From JAFGPJ01 sp964612465 (GTDB lineage Bacteria; Planctomycetota; Phycisphaerae; Sedimentisphaerales; Anaerobacaceae): a stretch of 30,671 nucleotides of DNA. The DNA lies in NCBI GenBank assembly GCA_964612465.1, contig CAZTDF010000033.1:1-30671 (forward strand). Reading direction: 5' to 3'. Each line of letters begins with the position of its first letter. Within the stretch, counting starts at the first letter, position 1. The translations under genes were made by a program, and so were the position numbers. The notes under the pieces were generated by a model. The model had not been told where the DNA came from. It was given only the letters and a program-made list of their open reading frames with translations, and ran no database searches. This document shows positions 16,753-24,688 of this stretch, in pieces.

Positions 16753-17652
16753 ATGCGGCGTCATGCATATAGAAGCGGAAGAAATAAGCGATCGGGATCC
16801 GGATTCACGCTCATCGAATTATTAGTAGTAATCGCGATTATCGCCCTGCTGATGGCCATACTTTTGCCGGCTCTTGGCAGCGCCCGGAAGCTTGCCCGCA
16901 GGACCGTGTGTATGGCCAACGTGCGCCGTCTGGCCATCTCAATGAAACTATACATCGATAACAACGACGACAAATTTCCGCCGGACCGGCTTAGAAAAGC
17001 GACAGAATACATCGAGGTCGGCCCGTACAGGCGCTACAGGCCGAGATGGATATGGTTTCTCAATGAAGGGATGGGATATGTCATAAATCCCTATGAGTAC
17101 GAAACGGAGGAAGATTTCAACGCGGCCCTGGAAATGGACAACGATTATTATATGTGCCCGTCACTGAAGCATTACGCATACGCCAACAACATACGTAACG
17201 GTGCCTATGGTTACAATTATCAGTACCTCGGAAACACGCGCCCGCATCCCTCCGGCATGGGTTGTGCGAACTATCCATCCTGGTTTTCAAAAATCAAATC
17301 TCCCGCCCGGACTATCGTCTTCTGCGACAGCCGGGGCTGCAATATCCCGCATGGCGAGCACGCCTATCTGGTAGATCCACCGAAGATGGCGGTCAGCAAG
17401 GGCGCTGTGGATTTTTCACCGAAAAACGCGTCTCTTGGTCCGTTAAAATATTCGCCGGCGGATGCAAGGCATTTCGGCATGGCAAACGTTGCGTTTCTGG
17501 ACGGCCACGCCGAAGCCAAAAAGTACGAGGATTTGGGATACGAGGTCGACCCCGTCACAAAGCGTCCCGTGGAGAAAGGGCTCAATGACGTTGGAGGTCC
17601 CGGCAACAATCAGCTCTGGACCGGGACGGGCAGGGATGAACCGCCTATTTGA
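16753..17652 (+). CDS. Prepilin-type N-terminal and H-X9-DG protein
   Basis: A 299-residue pseudopilin-like protein typical of Planctomycetes. A basic leader (1-17, ending RSGSG) precedes the class III signal FTLIELLVVIAIIALLMAIL, with cleavage after G17 and Glu at mature position 5. The mature domain has Cys and Tyr residues spread through NYPSWFSKIKSPARTIVFCD, then RHFGMANVAFLDGHAEA, the C-terminal H-X9-DG motif of this family. The AAGGAG nine bases before the ATG is strong, and the gene follows the methyltransferase by only 18 bases, so it is probably the last gene of the cluster. Planctomycete genomes encode many such proteins; individual roles are unknown, and they may be minor pilins or secretion pseudopilins. 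Confidence 0.9.
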   Translation: MRRHAYRSGRNKRSGSGFTLIELLVVIAIIALLMAILLPALGSARKLARRTVCMANVRRLAISMKLYIDNNDDKFPPDRLRKATEYIEVGPYRRYRPRWIWFLNEGMGYVINPYEYETEEDFNAALEMDNDYYMCPSLKHYAYANNIRNGAYGYNYQYLGNTRPHPSGMGCANYPSWFSKIKSPARTIVFCDSRGCNIPHGEHAYLVDPPKMAVSKGAVDFSPKNASLGPLKYSPADARHFGMANVAFLDGHAEAKKYEDLGYEVDPVTKRPVEKGLNDVGGPGNNQLWTGTGRDEPPI

Positions 17653-17704
17653 AAAGGCCTGAAAATTCGCTTTTCGATCCGGCTTTCAATATGACAGCGA
17701 AGGC

Positions 17705-17730
17705 GGAAATCCATATATCAATGGATTTCC
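17705..17730. terminator. Perfect hairpin between convergent genes
   Basis: GGAAATCCAT (17705-17714) and ATGGATTTCC (17721-17730) form a perfect 10-bp stem with a 6-base loop, midway between the plus-strand prepilin-like gene and the minus-strand pectate lyase. No T-run follows directly on either strand, so this may be a Rho-assisted or non-canonical bidirectional terminator. Confidence 0.55.
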
Positions 17731-17736
17731 ATAGAG

Positions 17737-19086
17737 TCATGGTTTTGTGCTATTGAGGTATTCTTCCAAATTCGTGTAACCGTCGGCGTCAGTGTCTGCA
17801 TTTCCATCGGCGGGATTATCGAAATCGAAACCGTGCTGTTTTTCCCAGTCATCGGGCATGCCGTCTTTGTCGCAATCTTTGGGAGGCTCGGCGGATTTCA
17901 GCTCGGGCCAGCCGCCGACCTGCTGCTCATCATTAATGATTTTTCCCGTGCCGTTTCTTACCTCGCTGACAATTCGTATGTCCACAGCGTCCCGTTTGGC
18001 AAGCACGGCTCCGGCTTCCGCCAGAACACGCTCGTACGCGGTCATCGCATCATCCGTTTTAACTGCCGGGACCGGTATCGGGTTTGACTGCTTATAAGCT
18101 TTTATGTCTTCCTCTGAAAATTTGCTGAAGCTCACAAGCGACCACGGATTGTCGGGATAGCTGCCGTTCATGCAGTTGCCGCTGAACCAGGCCCTGGCGG
18201 AGGTAGTGCTTTCCGAAAATGCAAGGTTGTCCGTTGAATTGAAGCCGGCTTTATAATAGTTGCCGGCGAAGTTCATTTTCGTAATGCTGTTCGTGCCGTT
18301 CGAGCCATCGGCGTTATAGCCCGCAGCACTACCCGCCCAGTTGTAAATCACGTTGTTTCTGAAATCGAGAAAGAAGCCTTCCGGATCCAGGCTGCGGTCG
18401 ATGTAATTGCCGGGGCGGGGAAGCCGGGCATGATGATGGGCGTAGAGATTATGATGGTAAGTGTACCCGTTGCCGAAACTTCCGCGTATGAGCGAGCCGT
18501 AGCCGTGCGGGCCCTTGTGATGAATCGAATCGTGCAGGCTTTCGGAAATGATGCACCACTGGACAGTAACATTGCCGAGTTGCCCTCTCGATGAGGCCGA
18601 GAGCGTTTCATCCACGGACCAGCTCGCCGAGCAATGATCAACTATAATATCACGACCTGACGAGATCGACAGAGAATCGCTCTCGGCTTTCGCATTACCT
18701 CCGGGCCGGCACCGGATATGCCGGACTATTACATGGTCGGCTGCAATCACAAGGGCGTGGTTCTTCAAACAGATGCCGTCGCCGGGGGCGGTCTGGCCCG
18801 CTATGGTGATGTATGGTTTGGTAATGGCTATTGCCGATTTCAAAGCCACAGTTCCGGATACGCGGAAAATCACCGTTCTGGGGCCGTCGGCCTTCACCGC
18901 TTCTCGCAGACTGCCGGGCCCGCTGTCGTCGAGGTTTGTAACGAAGAGCACCTTGCCGCCCCGGCCTCCAATTGATTGGGCACCAAAGCCCTCGGCCCCG
19001 GGAAAAGCAGGCACGGATACCGCCGTTTCAGGAATCAACAGAGTTCCACATACGGCAAGAAATATAACCAAAGAGCGATATATCAT
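17737..19086 (-). CDS. Secreted pectate lyase-like protein (PL1 type) with calcium-binding tail
   Basis: A 449-residue secreted polysaccharide lyase candidate that would cleave pectate by beta-elimination. A signal peptide (about 1-24, ending AVS) is followed by FPGAEGFGAQSIGGRGGKVL and LDDSGPGSLREAV, the standard opening of this PL1-related family. The helix core holds ITIAGQTAPGDGICLKN, IVRHIRCRPG, IIVDHCSASWSVDETLS and YTYHHNLYAHHHARLPR, carrying the metal-site Asp and Glu residues and a basic catalytic candidate. The last 45 residues (DCDKDGMPDDWEKQHGFD onward, with DTDADGYTNLEEYLN) form a thrombospondin-3/EF-hand-like calcium tail common in secreted enzymes of this phylum. No strong Shine-Dalgarno precedes the ATG. 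Substrate is inferred from family only. Confidence 0.88.
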   Translation of the reverse strand: MIYRSLVIFLAVCGTLLIPETAVSVPAFPGAEGFGAQSIGGRGGKVLFVTNLDDSGPGSLREAVKADGPRTVIFRVSGTVALKSAIAITKPYITIAGQTAPGDGICLKNHALVIAADHVIVRHIRCRPGGNAKAESDSLSISSGRDIIVDHCSASWSVDETLSASSRGQLGNVTVQWCIISESLHDSIHHKGPHGYGSLIRGSFGNGYTYHHNLYAHHHARLPRPGNYIDRSLDPEGFFLDFRNNVIYNWAGSAAGYNADGSNGTNSITKMNFAGNYYKAGFNSTDNLAFSESTTSARAWFSGNCMNGSYPDNPWSLVSFSKFSEEDIKAYKQSNPIPVPAVKTDDAMTAYERVLAEAGAVLAKRDAVDIRIVSEVRNGTGKIINDEQQVGGWPELKSAEPPKDCDKDGMPDDWEKQHGFDFDNPADGNADTDADGYTNLEEYLNSTKP

Positions 19087-19195
19087 ATACTTTTTCAGCC
19101 AATTTAAATTTAGGGTTTTTCAATAACCGAAACACATTGCTCCGTTTTATGCCGGACTAAGATAACGTATTTTGAAGTGAAATGCAAATAACAGC

Positions 19196-19260
19196 GGCCG
19201 GTAAAATTGCCGGCCCCGCACCAATTCAGCTTATGCTTATGCCAAATCGATGCGGGGCCG
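19196..19260 (-). terminator. Two overlapping hairpins downstream of the coiled-coil lipoprotein gene
   Basis: On the minus strand, beyond the stop at 19301, a 10-bp perfect inverted repeat (CGGCCCCGCA at plus 19211-19220, TGCGGGGCCG at 19251-19260) forms a long-loop stem. A second stem, GGCCGG/CCGGCC (19196-19201 and 19210-19215), shares five bases with it, so the two cannot form together. There is no T-run, so the site may be a Rho-linked terminator or an attenuator before the pectate lyase gene. Confidence 0.4.
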
Positions 19261-19300
19261 AACAAAGAATTTTATTCTGTTCGCAACGTTTTCTTTCAGG

Positions 19301-20239
19301 TCACTCCAGGCTGTTTGTCTCCGAAGGCGGCGAGTTAGATTCGTTATCCCCGGTTTCCATCGAGCTGTTACGCTCGATTTCCTCTCTTAATTGCTCGATG
19401 GCCGCGGGCAGCTCATTGCTCATCATCTCAGCACTATTTTTCACATCTTCAATCTGGCTTTGCAATTTTTCCTGGCTTAGTTTGACGGCACTCATGGAAT
19501 TATCAAATGCCAGGAGGTCTTTTTGAATCTTCTCCTGGAATCTAAGCTGTTCCTGGTCGCTCAGATCCATCGCACTGACCAATTCCCGGATGTTGCTTTG
19601 AAGAACTTCCTGCATCTTCAACAGATCATCAGCAAGGGTAGTTATTCTGGTTGTCACCGCTTGGAAATTTTGCCGGAGCTCTTCGACCTTACCTTGCCAT
19701 TGCTGCTGGTTCTGCTCAATCACAGCCACTTTGTTGGTAAATTCACTGCTATTGCTCTGCACCGTCTCGTAAAGCCTTGCCTGCTCATCTTTGACAACGG
19801 TGATATCAGCGGCCATATCCGCAGCTACATTCTTAGAGTTGTCCCGCACATCTTCAATTCCGGTCTGTAGCTCGGTCTGGTTCTGCTCAAGCAGGGCGAT
19901 TTTGTCAGTCGTCTGCCTGTTACTATTTTGCACGGTCTTTTGCAGCCTGGCCTGCTCCTGGCTGACGACAGCAGTATTGTCAGCTACGTTCCGGATATTG
20001 TTCTGCACCTGTTCAATTCCGGCCTGCAACTCGTGCTGGTTCTTTTCGATACGCACCCTTAAAGCGGCTATTTGTCGAGCATTAGTCTCAACCATCGCCT
20101 GCAAATCGAGCTGCTTGTTTTCAATTTTCGCCATTTCCTCATTACATCCGGCTAAACCAAAGCCGATTGCGATTATAACCAAAACCAAAATGGTTCTTAT
20201 GAAAGGGCTTTTCACATTAAATCCTTTTGTCAATTCCAT
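19301..20239 (-). CDS. Coiled-coil lipoprotein
   Basis: A 312-residue predicted lipoprotein, lipobox GLAGC with acylated C32 after a long hydrophobic signal. Almost all of the mature chain is Gln/Glu/Asn-rich coiled coil. It contains imperfect internal repeats of roughly 40-45 residues: IEKNQHELQAGIEQVQNNIR, LLEQNQTELQTGIEDVRDNS and VIEQNQQQWQGKVEELRQNF are clearly related. The C-terminus (ETGDNESNSPPSETNSLE) is disordered. AAAGGA precedes the ATG at 20239 by about eight bases. Composition and repeats recall envelope-spanning or Lpp-like structural proteins, but no functional domain is visible. Confidence 0.8.
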   Translation of the reverse strand: MELTKGFNVKSPFIRTILVLVIIAIGFGLAGCNEEMAKIENKQLDLQAMVETNARQIAALRVRIEKNQHELQAGIEQVQNNIRNVADNTAVVSQEQARLQKTVQNSNRQTTDKIALLEQNQTELQTGIEDVRDNSKNVAADMAADITVVKDEQARLYETVQSNSSEFTNKVAVIEQNQQQWQGKVEELRQNFQAVTTRITTLADDLLKMQEVLQSNIRELVSAMDLSDQEQLRFQEKIQKDLLAFDNSMSAVKLSQEKLQSQIEDVKNSAEMMSNELPAAIEQLREEIERNSSMETGDNESNSPPSETNSLE

Positions 20240-20401
20240 ACTCGATTCCTTTCTTTTTTAAACTCATCCCATATCAGTTAAATTAGACCTACCATTCATT
20301 AAGACTATCGGCACAATCAGTCTGAAATCATTAGTTTTTATGGGACGGACCGAAAAATCTACCGATGGCAAAAAAATCGGGCAACTTTCTTGGCAGCGCG
20401 A

Positions 20402-20845
20402 CTATTCATTCATCATCTCTTCCAATATTTCAACGGCGTCTCCCACCAGTTTGGGGCAAACGGAAGTGAATAAGCCGTTTTCTTTTGCGGCTGCGGCCTC
20501 TGCCGGCCTACTTATGTCGCAGCCAAGCAATTCTCTGCAAACAATAGAACCATTGCAATTTTCGAACCGGCGGGCAAATTCTCTAACCATTCCGTAAATT
20601 TTCTCTCTTACCTCTTTGTCATGTATATCGGCGTTTCCATATTTGAGGCCAAGAACCATAAACACGCCGGTTACCGCCCCGCATGTCTGGGCCATTCGCC
20701 CCATTCCATCGCCGAATCCTCGGGCAATCTTCAGGGCATTCTCCCGAGAAAGACCAAAATCTTCGGCGTAAACTGAAATTACCGCCTGCGAGCAGTTGGA
20801 ACTTTCCTTGAAAATATTCACCGCCTGTTCAGGTTTCGCACTCAT
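20402..20845 (-). CDS. C_GCAxxG_C_C family protein
   Basis: A 147-residue small cysteine-rich cytoplasmic protein of the C_GCAxxG_C_C family, common in anaerobes and thought to be redox-linked but not assigned a reaction. Family landmarks are NCSQAV (C18), GFGDGMGRMAQTCGAVTG (C55), LGLKYG, C97 followed by GSIVCRELLGCD (C103 and C109), and SVCPKLV (C130). The third Gly of the usual GFGGGMG is Asp here, a minor change. GGGAG lies eight bases before the ATG at 20845. It is 161 bases upstream of the coiled-coil gene and 276 bases downstream of the pil-like operon, so it is probably transcribed alone. The flanking gaps hold nothing I can support. Confidence 0.9.
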   Translation of the reverse strand: MSAKPEQAVNIFKESSNCSQAVISVYAEDFGLSRENALKIARGFGDGMGRMAQTCGAVTGVFMVLGLKYGNADIHDKEVREKIYGMVREFARRFENCNGSIVCRELLGCDISRPAEAAAAKENGLFTSVCPKLVGDAVEILEEMMNE

Positions 20846-21121
20846 AAAATTGACTCCCGGTATTTTCGATTTACATTCAGAGTTTTCTCTTTAAGATTAT
20901 GCTGGACATGCTTTCTAAAATCAAATGCGATTGTAGAAGATATGCAAATATATTTTCTGTTCGGCAGAACACCCCCATAATCTTCCGACAACTCTTCCGG
21001 CCTGACAGCCCCGGATGAGGTTGCCACAGCAATTCTTTAAGGCCGGCAAATCACTTGAATCGGTGCTTTAGCTGCGCCCGCCAAGGCCCGCAGTCGAGAA
21101 AGGGTGCGTCGAAAATCCGGA

Positions 21122-23269
21122 TTAATAACGACCCCGGCCACCACCCGCTCCCTCCATCATCTGCTGCTCATACATCATTTCGTCATACATCTCCATGCCT
21201 TCATACGCGCCGCCTTGCCCGGAACGACTACCTCTACGCCTGGTTGCGTTAAAGTCCTTGAAAGGCTCCTGCGTCTCTCTCTCCAATTTTGCAATGTAGT
21301 TAAACATTGTCTGCATATCTTTGGACCAGTACGTAGTACCGACAGGCATATGCTCGATGTTGATCCCGTCAAAACTGTAGAGCATATCGTAATAATGTCT
21401 GGTCCGACGAGTACTGTCACCCCACCAATCATTTATCGACATGGCATCCACCATTACAGCACCGGTACTATAATCAATAAACTCCGGCACATTTGTCTTC
21501 TCCTCGGGCCTGGCAAGACCGGCATACCGATCTCCTAAATAATCTGAGCCGCGCCCGCCTAAGCTGCGTCCGCGTTGGGGTTTTGGCTTTTCGATCTCGG
21601 TTTCAATAACATCCCCTATGGCTTCTCCCTTGCTTATCTTGAAATCCTCGCTATACCAATGGCCCAATACATACTGGCTGACTGTAACGGTGATTGTCTT
21701 GGCAGCCTCCTGTATATCTCGTGCAAAGAAGTACGACCTTCCGGAAATCTCTACCGGCTCGGTGACATCGGAAAAATCGCTCCATAAAATGACTTTATTC
21801 TTTTGTGATATGTCCTGCTCACTTAGTTTATTCGTCCCTGCCACGGGATTGAAAACACCTAACCGGATTCTGTATCTGTAGGTCTTCTTCGGCTCAACAG
21901 TGTCATCATGGGCCCAGAACATCATAGGTTCTCGTAATTTTGAGAAATCCGTTAGCCTGTTAAATGCAATTTCGTCGTAATCGTAATAAACATCATTTAT
22001 CGTCGGTTCCCTTCTTAGAGGTCCTCCTCGACCGTCTCCGAGGCGTTCATTTCCGTAGAGTCCGAGCGAGTCCATCATCGGGCCAGTTGTTCCCGTTCGG
22101 TTTCTCGAAGAACGCCTTCTATCGCCTGTACGTCCTCCTTCGCCCATGTACCCGGAGGTGGTGGTTTGGCGATCCCTGCTCCGATCTCTGCTCCGCGAGT
22201 TAGTACCTCCACTTCCGTACATATCTCCCATACCACCGGATGAAATACCAGAACCGGTGCGGGATGTTCGTCCCATGGTGCCTGTCCTTGAGTCGGCGCG
22301 CCTGCTGCGTTTATCCTCAAGCTCCTTCTCACGTTTCTCTTTTTCTGCTTCTCTGGCGTCCCGCCTCTCTTCCAACGTTTCTTTTCTTTGCAAATCCAAA
22401 AATTTCCGGTGCAGAACTGGAGGAAACCACTCTTCTTTAGCGGATGCAATCTGATAAGCCTGAGGCTGCAGCAAATCTATCTGCACCTGTTTATTATCAA
22501 ATTGGAGCATCTGCACCTTTAAACCGCCCGGCGGTAAGTCTTCAATATCTTCGATAATTCGAAACATTTTTTGATAATGATCAGTCTTTGTTCGAGGAAC
22601 ATTCTGCCAATCACCCCAGGTACCATCGCTGTTCAATTCCTGTCTTTGTAAGTTTACGGCGGCAAAAATCGGCCTGGCAAGGCATGGGTCAGCCCATTGT
22701 TCTTCGACGTCTTCTACAAAATGTTCATGTAACTTATCGTATAATTGCTCGATATCAAACTTCGCCTCCACCGTTACAAGATCGATATCATTCGGCTCGT
22801 TTCCGGCTTTGTCATAAGGATTCTCCGGGGTTACTTCATTGATCGGCACATAAGCCACCGCTCTAATATGCTCGACTGCCACATCGTTAACTTCACCAAT
22901 ACGAGGAAGGCTATAGATACCTGCAACGCTTGCATCGTCTCCAAGCTCATAAGGTGCCACCGGCCACAGCGTCGTGTCCACATTATTGATCGACGAATCC
23001 AGCAGAGCGAGGAAGTCATCGACTCTTGGCTTATAGGGATCCAGTTTATCGGGCGGTTCGTTCAGCTTTTGCCTCAGAAGCTGAGCTTGCTCATACACGT
23101 AATTATCTATCGAGCTGGGGCTGAAGTTCCGGTCATCCCAGGATACCATATTGGGGCTCAAAATCACACGCGTGATCAGAAGCCAGGCGCAAACAAGGCC
23201 CACAATCACCAGAATGATCTTCTCAACGTGTTCTTCGAAAAAACTGCCTATACTGCTTAACTTAATCAT
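21122..23269 (-). CDS. Large single-pass membrane protein of the PilM-PilN operon
   Basis: I do not recognise a named family. The 715-residue protein has a short cytoplasmic N-terminus, one membrane helix at about 16-38 (IILVIVGLVCAWLLITRVIL) and a large outside region. Residues about 60-310 are a folded acidic domain. About 310-335 is a charged Glu/Arg/Lys helix, and 335-425 is a low-complexity Arg/Gly/Ser/Thr/Met region with RTSRTGSGISSGG, MGDMYGSGG and RSRDRSRDR. A second folded domain (about 430-560, including KKTYRYRIRLGVFNP and VSQYVLGHWYSEDF) looks like an all-beta domain. The C-terminus is again Met/Tyr/Gly-rich (EGMEMYDEMMYEQQMM). AGGA precedes the ATG. As third gene after pilM-pilN it may replace PilP or PilO in an assembly platform; this is inference from position. 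Confidence 0.72.
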   Translation of the reverse strand: MIKLSSIGSFFEEHVEKIILVIVGLVCAWLLITRVILSPNMVSWDDRNFSPSSIDNYVYEQAQLLRQKLNEPPDKLDPYKPRVDDFLALLDSSINNVDTTLWPVAPYELGDDASVAGIYSLPRIGEVNDVAVEHIRAVAYVPINEVTPENPYDKAGNEPNDIDLVTVEAKFDIEQLYDKLHEHFVEDVEEQWADPCLARPIFAAVNLQRQELNSDGTWGDWQNVPRTKTDHYQKMFRIIEDIEDLPPGGLKVQMLQFDNKQVQIDLLQPQAYQIASAKEEWFPPVLHRKFLDLQRKETLEERRDAREAEKEKREKELEDKRSRRADSRTGTMGRTSRTGSGISSGGMGDMYGSGGTNSRSRDRSRDRQTTTSGYMGEGGRTGDRRRSSRNRTGTTGPMMDSLGLYGNERLGDGRGGPLRREPTINDVYYDYDEIAFNRLTDFSKLREPMMFWAHDDTVEPKKTYRYRIRLGVFNPVAGTNKLSEQDISQKNKVILWSDFSDVTEPVEISGRSYFFARDIQEAAKTITVTVSQYVLGHWYSEDFKISKGEAIGDVIETEIEKPKPQRGRSLGGRGSDYLGDRYAGLARPEEKTNVPEFIDYSTGAVMVDAMSINDWWGDSTRRTRHYYDMLYSFDGINIEHMPVGTTYWSKDMQTMFNYIAKLERETQEPFKDFNATRRRGSRSGQGGAYEGMEMYDEMMYEQQMMEGAGGGRGRY

Positions 23270-23314
23270 ATCTAATATCCTACTTTGCCTTTGTTCCCGA
23301 CCAGCTCACTATTT

Positions 23315-24673
23315 TTATTCTTCATCTTTTCCGGCAAGGGTGTCCAAAACCGGTTCCGGTACCAATTTGTCGTAGCCTTTTACATCGAAGATATATTCGC
23401 AGATCAAATCCAATGAAACCACGTTCTCGTCCCCATAGCAGTAATATCTGTGCGTTTGATCGTTCGGATTGATCGAGCCCAGTTTACTTTCCAGGATCGT
23501 GATCTGATTATGTTTAAAAGTCTGGACCGGCTGGTTTGGGTCCGGATAGCCCCGGAATTGATGCTCCTTGGCACTGCAGAGTTCCTTCATGAACGGCAAG
23601 ACCGACTTCGTGCTGACTATAACACTGAAATTAAAGTGCGTGACATCAATGTCATCGGTACAGTATCTTCCCGTACACGATTCCGACAATCCGGGAGCCC
23701 CGGTGCGGACATAGGCGGGCCTGTCGGCATCCTCGCCCTGTTTCTTCACTCTCGAGTCCCTGAATCCCCTGGATACGCCACCGCCGCCGCCTCTCGGTCT
23801 TTTGAGGCCCATTGTGAAAGAAATACCCATAAACCGCTTGGCCGGCGCCGTCAGAACATTGTCATGACCTGTGTTTATTTTATCAATCGTCTGGAAAATA
23901 TCTTCGATAATCCAGTATGCCAACTGGTGATACCAGCAATCTTCAATGGCGTCTTCCTGCTTTACATCGTACTTGTAATCCGCCCAATATTCATACCCAC
24001 TAACATCAGCCGGATTAACATAGACGGAAATAATCTTTGCTCTGTCCTTGCACATTTCATCAACGATCATCCGATCAATGCTACCGTACCTCTGCGAGCC
24101 TCCATAGAGACTCATTCCTGAGTAGCCTCTCGCAGACGACATCCTCGAAGACGACATCATTGAACCCCCTCTGCCTCTCGAACGGCTGCGAGATGATGAA
24201 TTCTCCAGACCTCTTTGGATTTCGGCATCTGTCGGGCAGTCTCGTCCCTTGACATTCGAGATCAGCTTATCGATGCCACTACGATAATTCTGGCCGAATT
24301 GCTGGAAGATCAAACCGGAGAAACCATTCGGTTCAGGCGCAGGAAAAATATCATAGCTGAGAAGCTCTCGCTGAGTACTTTGTATGGCCAGTTTTGCTAT
24401 CTCGTTGGCGTCTATTGCATGAGCCTTCTGACGCTCTGCCTCCATCTCGTATTGCTGACGTGAAACAGCACTTTTTTCCAGATTCTTAACTTTCCTGCCG
24501 CCGTTATTGACGCTTTCCTGTTCCATGTCCTTCTTGAGCCTACTGCTCATCAGTTGCGTGGGTATGAAAAGAAGCACACTCACCAGAACGATGATCACCG
24601 GCACCAACAGCGATAAGTTATTCTTGAAAACGCTTAATTTCTGCAGGATATCTTTAAAGTTCGGCATATTCAT
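23315..24673 (-). CDS. PilO-like single-pass membrane protein (putative)
   Basis: A 452-residue membrane protein that starts 15 bases after the PilM-PilN fusion ends. Topology is PilO-like: a short N-terminal segment, one helix at about 20-38 (LLVPVIIVLVSVLLFIPT), then a Lys/Glu-rich coiled coil (about 45-110) and an extracytoplasmic domain. Residues about 155-200 are an inserted Ser/Arg/Gly/Met region (SSSRSRSRGRGGSMMSSSRM, GYSGMSLYGGSQRYG), and a five-Gly run lies near 295. The C-terminal portion (about 340-450) has FNFSVIVSTKSVLPFMKELC and ITILESKL, which resembles the ferredoxin-like domain of PilO. Sequence evidence for PilO is weak; operon position and topology carry the call. Two Met codons (MNMPNF) are close together, so the start may be two codons further in. 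Confidence 0.65.
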   Translation of the reverse strand: MNMPNFKDILQKLSVFKNNLSLLVPVIIVLVSVLLFIPTQLMSSRLKKDMEQESVNNGGRKVKNLEKSAVSRQQYEMEAERQKAHAIDANEIAKLAIQSTQRELLSYDIFPAPEPNGFSGLIFQQFGQNYRSGIDKLISNVKGRDCPTDAEIQRGLENSSSRSRSRGRGGSMMSSSRMSSARGYSGMSLYGGSQRYGSIDRMIVDEMCKDRAKIISVYVNPADVSGYEYWADYKYDVKQEDAIEDCWYHQLAYWIIEDIFQTIDKINTGHDNVLTAPAKRFMGISFTMGLKRPRGGGGGVSRGFRDSRVKKQGEDADRPAYVRTGAPGLSESCTGRYCTDDIDVTHFNFSVIVSTKSVLPFMKELCSAKEHQFRGYPDPNQPVQTFKHNQITILESKLGSINPNDQTHRYYCYGDENVVSLDLICEYIFDVKGYDKLVPEPVLDTLAGKDEE

Positions 24674-24688
24674 TTTTAGCTCACATAT

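Noticed and set aside
20842..21027. 61-codon minus-strand frame upstream of the C_GCAxxG_C_C gene
   Set aside because: Overlaps the next gene's start region, has no recognisable motif and no clear ribosome binding site.
23450..24121. 223-codon plus-strand frame opposite the PilO-like gene
   Set aside because: Antisense shadow with no recognisable features.
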